Shown: piece after piece, positions 1 through 5,318 of the stretch
How positions within the stretch are numbered: position 1 is the first letter of the stretch
How the letters are laid out: each line of letters begins with the position of its first letter
The notes under the pieces: model-generated
The model's database searches: none
What the model was told of the DNA's origin: nothing
Seen by the model: only the letters and a program-made list of their open reading frames with translations
Translations under genes and position numbers: made by a program
Source: GCA-2733415 sp049609325
Lineage (GTDB): Bacteria; Bacteroidota; Bacteroidia; Flavobacteriales; Flavobacteriaceae
Direction: 5' to 3'
NCBI GenBank assembly: GCA_049609325.1
Contig: JBMYYK010000057.1
Location: 1 to 5,878 of the forward strand
DNA length: 5,878 nt

Positions 1-432
1 ATGAAAGACAAAACTATTGTTTGTAACATTGGGCATTTTGATAATGAAATTGACATGGCTTGGTTAAACGGTACTTATGGAGATTCTAAAGTTGAAATCA
101 AACCACAAGTAGATAAATATAACGTTAAAGGTAATGATATTATCATTTTAGCAGAAGGGCGTTTAGTTAATTTAGGTTGTGCAACAGGTCATCCAAGTTT
201 TGTAATGTCTAACTCATTTACAAACCAAACTTTAGCGCAAATTGAGCTATGGAACAATGCTGATGCTTATAAAAATGACGTGTATATGTTACCAAAACAT
301 TTAGATGAAAAAGTAGCAAAATTGCACTTGGCAAAAATTGGAGTTGAGTTAACAGAGTTACGAAAAGATCAAGCTGATTATATAGGAGTAACTGTTGAAG
401 GGCCGTTTAAGCCAGAACATTACAGATACTAG
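1..432 (+). CDS. ahcY: S-adenosylhomocysteine hydrolase, C-terminal part (5' end outside window)
   Basis: This cytosolic enzyme reversibly cleaves S-adenosylhomocysteine to adenosine and homocysteine, relieving product inhibition of SAM-dependent methyltransferases. Only the last 143 residues are present. They include the NAD-domain segment VCNIGHFDNEID (7-18 of the fragment), the very conserved AEGRLVNLGCATGHPSFVMS (51-70) and NSFTNQTLAQIELW (71-84), and the C-terminal tail GPFKPEHYRY. In the family, a Lys and Tyr of this tail reach the NAD of the neighbouring subunit. The full family length is about 430-440 residues, and the fragment matches the end of the human enzyme almost without gaps. 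The ATG at position 1 is therefore an internal methionine, and the true start lies upstream of the window. The stop is TAG at 430-432, followed by two hairpin terminators, so this gene ends its transcription unit. Identification is secure. Confidence 0.97.
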   Translation: MKDKTIVCNIGHFDNEIDMAWLNGTYGDSKVEIKPQVDKYNVKGNDIIILAEGRLVNLGCATGHPSFVMSNSFTNQTLAQIELWNNADAYKNDVYMLPKHLDEKVAKLHLAKIGVELTELRKDQADYIGVTVEGPFKPEHYRY

Positions 433-452
433 TAATATTTTAAAATAAGAAG

Positions 453-489
453 AACAAATAAGCTGAAACAACGTTTCGGCTTATTTGTT
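453..489. terminator. Bidirectional hairpin terminator 1 between ahcY and hemD
   Basis: Two 17-nt arms (453-469 and 473-489) pair completely, with one G-U wobble, around a 3-nt loop (AAC). The core is GCTGAAAC/GTTTCGGC. On the plus strand the right arm runs into a T-rich stretch (TTTATT). On the minus strand the hairpin is followed by TTCTTCTTATTTT. It begins 20 nt after the ahcY stop and can serve ahcY and, as a second barrier, the convergent hemD. Confidence 0.85.
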
Positions 490-502
490 TATTAACACTA
501 AT

Positions 503-538
503 AAAAAAGCCCAAAACTATAAGTTTTGGGCTTTTTTT
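503..538. terminator. Bidirectional hairpin terminator 2 between ahcY and hemD
   Basis: The arms AGCCCAAAACT (508-518) and AGTTTTGGGCT (522-532) pair perfectly around the loop ATA. An A-run (503-508) and a T-run (532-538) flank them, so the stem can extend to 16 bp. Each strand ends in a run of at least six T, the classic intrinsic terminator in both directions. It lies 17 nt beyond the hemD stop, so it is the natural terminator for the minus-strand operon. Confidence 0.92.
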
Positions 539-555
539 GATATTTGATAAGAGGT

Positions 556-1299
556 TTACTTATTCACCTCATTAATATATTTTTTCAAGGCCATAGTCAT
601 AGACGGGGTTTCAGGCGATGGCGCTTTAATGTCAATTCGTAAGCCAGCTTCTGTAGCTGCTTTAACAGTGGTGTTTCCAAATACTGCAATACGTGTGTTG
701 TTTTGCTTAAAGTCAGGAAAGTTTTTTAATAAAGAATCTATTCCAGAAGGGCTAAAAAACACCAATATGTCGTAAGTCACATTTTCTAAATCTGAAAGGT
801 CACTAACCACGGTTTTGTATAATGTTGCTTGTTTCCATTTTAATTTCAACTCATCTAAAGTAGACGGAATTAATGGTTTCAGCTTATCTGATGATGGTAA
901 TAAAAACGATTCGTTTTTGTACTTTTTAATTAAAGGAACCAACTCAGGGAAAGTTCGTTTACCAACATATATTTTACGTTTTCTGTACACCACATATTTT
1001 TGTAGGTAATATGCTACGGCTTCTGATTGGCAAAAATATTTCATTGTGTCAGGTACTTTAAATCGCATTTCTTCTGCAATTCTAAAGTAATGGTCAACGG
1101 CATTTCTACTCGTTAAAATAACTGCAGTATATTGCGACAAGTCAACTTTTTGTTTGCGTACCTCTTTAGATTCTATGCCCTCTACATGAATAAAAGATCT
1201 AAAGTCAATTTTCACTTTTTGTTTTTCAACCAAATCAAAATAAGGTGAATTTTCAACCTTTGGTTCTGGCTGAGAAACTAAGATAGTTTTCACTTTCAT
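556..1299 (-). CDS. hemD: Uroporphyrinogen-III synthase
   Basis: HemD closes and rearranges hydroxymethylbilane to uroporphyrinogen III, the branch-point precursor of haem and sirohaem, in the cytoplasm. The protein has 247 residues, the usual length. The sequence fits the two-lobed HemD fold. The N-terminal part holds TSRNAV (63-68), where the family places the first substrate-facing loop, and YFCQSEAVAYYL (88-99). The second lobe has LYKTV (160-164), LVFFSPSG (179-186) and RIAVFGNTTVKAA (203-215). The family is poorly conserved overall, so the call rests on these loops and on close resemblance to HemD of other flavobacteria as I remember them. The ATG at 1299 lies 9 nt after the stop of the DUF4271 gene, so both are probably read from one promoter near 1983-2012. 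No other tetrapyrrole gene is in view. The gene ends before a strong terminator. Confidence 0.93.
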   Translation of the reverse strand: MKVKTILVSQPEPKVENSPYFDLVEKQKVKIDFRSFIHVEGIESKEVRKQKVDLSQYTAVILTSRNAVDHYFRIAEEMRFKVPDTMKYFCQSEAVAYYLQKYVVYRKRKIYVGKRTFPELVPLIKKYKNESFLLPSSDKLKPLIPSTLDELKLKWKQATLYKTVVSDLSDLENVTYDILVFFSPSGIDSLLKNFPDFKQNNTRIAVFGNTTVKAATEAGLRIDIKAPSPETPSMTMALKKYINEVNK

Positions 1300-1308
1300 A
1301 CTCCCGTA

Positions 1309-1977
1309 TTATTTTAAAATATTAGTCAGTATCAAAACTGCACCAATTAAAAAAGGTGAAATTTCGAGTGCGCAAAGATACAAAATAAAATAAAACCAAT
1401 GCTTTAAAACTGTTTTTTGATTGTTGAGGATGATGATTATGATGCTTAAAATATATGAGAACGCTACAATACCAATGCTTGTATATATGAAAATAGTACT
1501 CGGATTTGGGATAATATACAGCAAACAAAAATTTAAAATAAGTAATAAAATACCAATAAAGTTTATGAATGTTAGCCGTTGAAAATTTACGTAACTATAG
1601 AATGTACTTAAATCTAAAATGTCAAAGATGATTTTTTCAATGAGGTATTTGGCAATAAAAAAAACATTAATTGCTATGGTGCAGCTTATTAATTCAGTAA
1701 CACTATTGGCGGTTATTATATGTAATGTTGTTAGGCAAGTGTACGCAAATACAGTCAGGTTTATTACAAAAAATATGTAAAATAGATGATTGAAAATTGT
1801 TTTCTTTTTGTCTCCTTTATTGTGTAACAGAAAATACTTTCCGTTGGTAAGTGTACCTAGGAAATCATTAAATTGGATGTGGTAAATTAGCTTAATGCAA
1901 GTGATTGCTACAATAGAGCCAACAATAAAATAGGTTAAAGTTTCATTATATGTTATGTTGCGTAGTAAATAATCCAT
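1309..1977 (-). CDS. DUF4271 multi-pass membrane protein, function unknown
   Basis: A 222-residue, very hydrophobic protein that is not characterised biochemically. About six membrane segments can be read, at roughly residues 14-34, 61-85, 88-110, 137-157, 160-183 and 192-218. A basic loop (HNKGDKKKT, about 52-60) follows the first segment. The C-terminal signature YFILYLCALEISPFLIGAVL (196-215) is the conserved part of DUF4271, a family found in Bacteroidota and commonly placed beside hemD. I chose ATG 1977 rather than the in-frame GTG at 1983, because that GTG uses the last base of the TAATTTTG promoter element and so cannot be transcribed from it. hemD follows after 9 nt in the same operon. 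A link to haem synthesis or to a membrane step of it is only suggested by this neighbourhood. Membrane nature is certain; the family call is likely. Confidence 0.87.
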   Translation of the reverse strand: MDYLLRNITYNETLTYFIVGSIVAITCIKLIYHIQFNDFLGTLTNGKYFLLHNKGDKKKTIFNHLFYIFFVINLTVFAYTCLTTLHIITANSVTELISCTIAINVFFIAKYLIEKIIFDILDLSTFYSYVNFQRLTFINFIGILLLILNFCLLYIIPNPSTIFIYTSIGIVAFSYILSIIIIILNNQKTVLKHWFYFILYLCALEISPFLIGAVLILTNILK

Positions 1978-1982
1978 AACCA

Positions 1983-2012
1983 CAAAATTACAGTTTTTAT
2001 GTGGAGTTACAA
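1983..2012 (-). promoter_or_regulatory. Bacteroidota-type promoter for DUF4271-hemD
   Basis: Read on the minus strand, TTG (2012-2010) is followed by exactly 19 nt and then TAATTTTG (1990-1983). This fits the sigma-ABfr (RpoD) consensus of Bacteroidota, TTG/TTTG-N19-TAnnTTTG. The ATG at 1977 begins 5 nt after the -7 element, so the transcript would start at or within a few bases of the start codon. Confidence 0.7.
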
Positions 2013-2050
2013 TTTTAGAAAATATTAATATAATTAAAATATTATTAGTT

Positions 2051-2058
2051 TACTTTTG
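2051..2058 (+). promoter_or_regulatory. Probable -7 promoter element for the glycosyltransferase-dihydroorotase operon
   Basis: TACTTTTG matches TAnnTTTG exactly. No TTG lies at the expected distance upstream; instead there is a run of about 30 A/T-only bases (2018-2047) that could act as an UP-like element. The ATG of the glycosyltransferase starts 8 nt after this element, again implying a very short leader. It is weaker evidence than the opposite promoter because only one of the two boxes is visible. Confidence 0.5.
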
Positions 2059-2066
2059 TGATCACT

Positions 2067-2789
2067 ATGAGAGATATTTTAGTTGTTATACCCACGTATA
2101 ATGAAATAGAAAATATAGAAGCAATTATAAGGGCTACAATTTCTGCAGTGCCTGAAATTGATATTCTTATAGTAGACGATAATTCGCCAGATTACACCGC
2201 AAATAAAGTTAAACAGTTACAAGAAGAATTTCCAGAAAACTTGTTTTTGTTAGAACGAGCAGGGAAGCAAGGTTTAGGAACGGCCTATATAGCGGGCTTT
2301 AAATGGGCGTTACAACACGAATACAAATATATTTGTGAAATGGATGCTGATTTCTCTCACAATCCTAACGATTTAAAACGATTGTATGCAGAGTGTAAAT
2401 TTGGGTGTGCCGATTTAGCTATAGGTTCACGATATAAATCTGGTGTAAATGTGGTTAATTGGCCAATGAATAGGGTTTTATTGTCTTATTTTGCGTCTAG
2501 ATATGTGCAGTTTATTACACGAATGGGAATTAATGATGCCACTGCAGGATTTATATGTTATAAACGCAAGGTGCTTGAGGCTATAAATTTTGATAAAATT
2601 CAGTTTGTGGGGTATGCTTTTCAAATTGAAATGAAGTTTAAAGCTTATCTTGAAGGCTTTAAAATAGAAGAGGTTCCAGTAATCTTTACTGATAGAACAA
2701 AAGGCGTGTCAAAAATGGATGGATCTATAATTTCTGAAGCTGTATTTGGAGTTATTTTGATGAAATTAAAAAGTTTACTTTCTAAATAA
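2067..2789 (+). CDS. Polyprenol-phosphate mannose synthase-like glycosyltransferase (GT2, Dpm1 type)
   Basis: Likely transfers mannose from GDP-mannose to a polyprenyl phosphate at the inner face of the cytoplasmic membrane, making a lipid-linked sugar donor for envelope or protein glycosylation. The 240-residue GT-A domain shows VVIPTYNEIENI (6-17), the nucleotide-binding IVDDNSPDYT (35-44), QGLGTAYIAGFKWAL (68-82), the metal-binding D93-A-D95 in EMDADFSHNP, AIGSRY (118-123), NDATAGFICY (156-165) and the Dpm1-like end FTDRTKGVSKM (207-217). There are no C-terminal membrane helices, so it resembles the short, single-domain Dpm1 form. The sugar could also be glucose or another hexose; motifs alone do not decide. 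I chose ATG 2067 over the in-frame GTG 2058, which overlaps the last base of the putative -7 element. The dihydroorotase gene follows after 18 nt in the same operon. Confidence 0.9.
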   Translation: MRDILVVIPTYNEIENIEAIIRATISAVPEIDILIVDDNSPDYTANKVKQLQEEFPENLFLLERAGKQGLGTAYIAGFKWALQHEYKYICEMDADFSHNPNDLKRLYAECKFGCADLAIGSRYKSGVNVVNWPMNRVLLSYFASRYVQFITRMGINDATAGFICYKRKVLEAINFDKIQFVGYAFQIEMKFKAYLEGFKIEEVPVIFTDRTKGVSKMDGSIISEAVFGVILMKLKSLLSK

Positions 2790-2807
2790 AAAGAAGAAGA
2801 AAAAATC

Positions 2808-4148
2808 ATGAATAAAGTATTAATTAAGAATGCTAACATTGTAAATGAAAATCAAATTTTTCAAGGCGATGTGTATATTGAGGGAGAGCGTATTGTAGAA
2901 GTGGCCAATCAAATTAGCGCAAAATCTCCTGATGTTAATGTTTATGATGCTGAAGGAAAATATCTGTTGCCAGGAGTAATTGATGATCAAGTGCATTTTA
3001 GAGAGCCTGGTTTAACACATAAAGCAACTATAGAAACAGAGTCTAGAGCAGCTGTAGCTGGTGGTATCACATCGTTTATTGAAATGCCAAATACCAATCC
3101 GCAAACAACAACCATAGAAGAGTTGAATAAAAAGTTCGCTATTGCCAAGGCATCTTCTTATGCAAACTATTCTTTTATGTTTGGGGGAACCAATGATAAT
3201 TTAGAAGAAATTTTAAAGGTAAATCCTAAAAATGTAGCAGCATTAAAATTGTTTTTAGGCTCATCTACAGGTAATATGTTGGTGGATAATGAAGAGGTTT
3301 TAGAAAAAATATTTTCTAGTACAGATTTACTAATTGCAGTGCATTGTGAAGATGAAGGCACAATTAGAAAAAACCAAGCTGAATATGTGGCAAAATATGG
3401 TGATGATATTCCAATGAAATATCACCCAATAATAAGAAGTGAAGAAGCGTGTTATTTGTCGTCATCTAAAGCTATTGAGTTGGCTAAAAAAACAGGTGCG
3501 AGATTGCATATATTTCATTTATCTACAGGTAAAGAAACAGCCTTATTTACCAATACGATTCCTTTAGAAGAAAAAAAGATAACTGCTGAAGTTTGTGTAC
3601 ACCATTTATGGTTCTCTGATAAAGATTATGAAGAAAAGGGAACACGAATTAAATGGAATCCGGCTGTAAAAACAGAACAAGACCGTGAGGCGTTATGGGA
3701 TGCTTTATTAGATGGTAGGATTGATGTTGTGGCTACAGATCATGCGCCGCATACAAAAGAAGAAAAAGCAAATAAATATACAAAAGCACCTTCTGGTGGA
3801 CCTTTAGTGCAACATGCTTTAGTGAGTATGCTTGAGGCACATCATAATGGTAAAATATCATTAGAGCAATTGGTTGAAAAAATGTGCCATAATCCGGCAA
3901 AACTTTTCAAAATTGAACAACGTGGGTTTATAAAACCAGGATATTTTGCAGATTTAGTACTGGTAGATATGAATAAACCATGGACGGTTAATGAAGATAA
4001 TATTTTTTATAAATGTGGTTGGTCACCATTTGAAGGAAACACGTTTAAATCACGAGTGTCTCATACATTTGTAAACGGAAAATTAGTGTATAAAAACTTC
4101 AAGTTTTACGATGTAAAAAACGGAAGGCGATTAACATTTGACAGGTAA
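2808..4148 (+). CDS. pyrC: Dihydroorotase-family amidohydrolase (variant metal motif)
   Basis: Dihydroorotase cyclises carbamoyl-aspartate to dihydroorotate, step three of pyrimidine synthesis, in the cytosol. The 446-residue protein is a full-length class I-type metal-dependent hydrolase. A small beta domain (1-55) is followed by the TIM barrel and a return to the beta domain near 375-430 (GYFADLVLVDM, FVNGKLVYKN). Visible barrel motifs are VHFREPGLTHKA (62-73), GGITSFIEMPNT (85-96), LKLFLGSSTG (146-155) with K147 a candidate carboxylated lysine, AVHCEDE (177-183), HIFHLST (234-240), VCVHHLWF (262-269), KWNPAVKT (282-289) and ATDHAPHT (309-316), whose D311 is the expected catalytic Asp. The first barrel histidine is replaced: the HxH motif reads Q61-V-H63. 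The substrate is therefore dihydroorotate by family resemblance, but a related cyclic amide such as a hydantoin or allantoin is possible. ATG 2808 follows a purine-rich AAGAAGAAG stretch. The next gene starts 1 nt after its stop. Confidence 0.85.
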   Translation: MNKVLIKNANIVNENQIFQGDVYIEGERIVEVANQISAKSPDVNVYDAEGKYLLPGVIDDQVHFREPGLTHKATIETESRAAVAGGITSFIEMPNTNPQTTTIEELNKKFAIAKASSYANYSFMFGGTNDNLEEILKVNPKNVAALKLFLGSSTGNMLVDNEEVLEKIFSSTDLLIAVHCEDEGTIRKNQAEYVAKYGDDIPMKYHPIIRSEEACYLSSSKAIELAKKTGARLHIFHLSTGKETALFTNTIPLEEKKITAEVCVHHLWFSDKDYEEKGTRIKWNPAVKTEQDREALWDALLDGRIDVVATDHAPHTKEEKANKYTKAPSGGPLVQHALVSMLEAHHNGKISLEQLVEKMCHNPAKLFKIEQRGFIKPGYFADLVLVDMNKPWTVNEDNIFYKCGWSPFEGNTFKSRVSHTFVNGKLVYKNFKFYDVKNGRRLTFDR

Positions 4149-4149
4149 T

Positions 4150-5034
4150 ATGAAGTATGTAATTCCATTAGTATTGGCATGTCTGTTGATGTCATGCGAT
4201 AAAGATTTTAAGGCGCCAGAACCAGAGCATCTCATTGAGCAAAACGTAATGGAAGATATACTTTATGATATCAAATTATTAAAAGCTGCAAAAAGTAAAA
4301 ACTATAGAATTCTAAAAGATAATAATGTGAAAATTGACACATATATTTATAAAAAATATAAAACAGATAGCATTACTCTTAGAGAAAATATAGCTTATTA
4401 TGCCACGGCATCCTTTAAAACGTTTAAAGAAATAGAAGATAATGTAAAACAGCGTTTTATTGCCGAACAAGAAAAACTAGGGGTAAAATCTAAGAAAACT
4501 TCATTAGAAGAGAAGAAGTCGCCGGTTCTTGAGGTTGTTGAACATGTTGTTGATCCAGCACAAAACTTATTGCTTTCTGAAGACTTTAAAAGATGGAGAG
4601 CGGTAAACTCATCGCTGTTCCTTTCTGATGAAGAATTTGGTGATAGAGAGGTGTTAAAATTGGTTGCAGACACACAAATAAGTCAGCACAGAATAGATAT
4701 TCCTGTTGAAAAGCTAAATGGCAGATATGAATTTAGTGTTTTGGCCAAAAAGGGCGAAATGAACATTGTGCGTCTTAGGATAGGATCTCAAGGATATGGA
4801 GTGATTTTTAATTTAAAAAGCGGAACTGTAGAAAATGTACAGCCTAATGATGTGGCAAGTATTACTAAAGTAAAAAATGGTTGGTATAAATGTACTATAA
4901 CTTGTGCTGTTAGAAATGTTACTATTGCTAGGGTTAATGTGTTTAATACTACGTCTTTTTCAGATTATTCTGGAGATGATCTTAAAGGTGTATTTGTAAG
5001 TAACCCTAAATTAGTCAAAGTAGCTTCACGATAA
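4150..5034 (+). CDS. DUF4296 lipoprotein with an extra C-terminal beta-sandwich domain
   Basis: A 294-residue predicted lipoprotein. The signal peptide MKYVIPLVLACLLMSC ends in a lipobox (LMS-C16), so the mature protein would be lipid-anchored in the envelope. Residues about 24-110 fit DUF4296, an uncharacterised Bacteroidota family: PEHLIEQNVMEDILYDIKLL (25-44), then YIYKKYKTDSITLRENIAYY (65-84). A charged linker (about 111-130) leads to a domain at about 137-292 that resembles phage-fibre or carbohydrate-binding beta-sandwich modules: NLLLSEDFKRW (139-149), GRYEFSVLAKKGEMNIVRLR (191-210), VIFNLKSGTVENV (218-230) and NGWYKCTI (243-250). DUF4296 proteins I know end soon after the first domain, so this is an unusual fusion. 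ATG 4150 is preferred over an in-frame TTG at 4138: it gives a clean signal peptide and begins 1 nt after the dihydroorotase stop, suggesting translational coupling. Function is unknown; sugar binding is an inference. Confidence 0.82.
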   Translation: MKYVIPLVLACLLMSCDKDFKAPEPEHLIEQNVMEDILYDIKLLKAAKSKNYRILKDNNVKIDTYIYKKYKTDSITLRENIAYYATASFKTFKEIEDNVKQRFIAEQEKLGVKSKKTSLEEKKSPVLEVVEHVVDPAQNLLLSEDFKRWRAVNSSLFLSDEEFGDREVLKLVADTQISQHRIDIPVEKLNGRYEFSVLAKKGEMNIVRLRIGSQGYGVIFNLKSGTVENVQPNDVASITKVKNGWYKCTITCAVRNVTIARVNVFNTTSFSDYSGDDLKGVFVSNPKLVKVASR

Positions 5035-5046
5035 GTTATATGTATT

Positions 5047-5080
5047 CTGATGTCAAACAGTATTTCATCAGTGCGTTTTT
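5047..5080 (+). terminator. Possible weak terminator after the glycosyltransferase operon
   Basis: CTGATG (5047-5052) pairs with CATCAG (5066-5071). The 13-nt interior can add AAA/TTT (5055-5057 with 5063-5065) after a 2-nt bulge. TGCG and then five T (5076-5080) follow. It lies 12 nt past the stop at 5034, the right place for the operon end. The stem is short and the T-run is set off by 4 nt, so it would be inefficient. Confidence 0.42.
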
Positions 5081-5111
5081 ATAGAATTTACGGTTATTTT
5101 ATTTTTACGAA

Positions 5112-5178
5112 ATACATATCTCAAGCATTAGATATGTGTGTATATAATAATGATATTGGGGAAAAAATACGAATATCA
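5112..5178. repeat. Two adjacent inverted repeats in the 284-bp intergenic region
   Basis: The first has arms ACATATCT (5114-5121) and AGATATGT (5130-5137), extendable to 10 bp (5112-5139) with one wobble and an 8-nt loop. The second has arms TGATATT (5151-5157) and AATATCA (5172-5178) with a 14-nt spacer. Neither is followed by a T-run, so they do not look like terminators. They lie 64-130 bp upstream of the TTTG promoter box of the PD40 gene and could be protein-binding sites. In AT-rich DNA such repeats also arise by chance. I see no convincing gene in 5035-5318. Confidence 0.3.
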
Positions 5179-5241
5179 AAACAAAACAATCTTCTTTGTT
5201 AGTTTTCTTCAGACCGATCTTTCTTTTGTATTGGTTTTCAG

Positions 5242-5272
5242 TTTGTTATGAATGGTTTTTAGGTTATTTTTG
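5242..5272 (+). promoter_or_regulatory. Strong Bacteroidota-type promoter for the PD40 protein
   Basis: TTTG (5242-5245), exactly 19 nt of spacer, then TATTTTTG (5265-5272) is a full match to the Bacteroidota RpoD consensus. Transcription would begin near 5278-5280, leaving a leader of about 40 nt before the ATG at 5319. That leader is AT-rich and has no Shine-Dalgarno motif, which is normal for this phylum. Confidence 0.8.
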
Positions 5273-5318
5273 CCACCCAATAGTTTTAAATTAATCCAAC
5301 AGGTTTAAATTATAGAAA

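Noticed and set aside
1..3. ATG at the first base as the start of a 143-residue protein
   Set aside because: The product matches the inside of S-adenosylhomocysteine hydrolase (family form MKD..IVCNIGHFD), about two thirds of the way along. The methionine is internal and the gene begins before the window.
815..1009. Open frame of 64 codons on the plus strand inside hemD
   Set aside because: It is antisense to a well-supported gene, has no recognisable protein features and no promoter or start context.
1301..1305. GGGAG on the minus strand just before the hemD start as a Shine-Dalgarno site
   Set aside because: It is only 1 nt from the ATG, too close for pairing with 16S rRNA, and Bacteroidota seldom use such sites.
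1983..2060. GTG codons at 1983 (minus) and 2058 (plus) as starts that lengthen the two divergent genes by two or three residues
   Set aside because: Both overlap the last base of TAnnTTTG elements, and ATG codons follow immediately where the protein families usually begin.
4138..4140. TTG at 4138 as the start of the lipoprotein, overlapping the dihydroorotase gene
   Set aside because: It would add MTGN before a normal signal peptide; ATG 4150 gives the expected MKY start.
4398..4673. Open frame of 91 codons on the minus strand inside the DUF4296 lipoprotein gene
   Set aside because: Its serine-rich, low-complexity product is what the reverse complement of lysine/glutamate-rich coding sequence gives. 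The sense gene has a clear lipobox and domain motifs.
5112..5139. Inverted repeat as the terminator of the glycosyltransferase operon
   Set aside because: No T-run follows on either strand, and a better-placed though weak candidate lies at 5047-5080.
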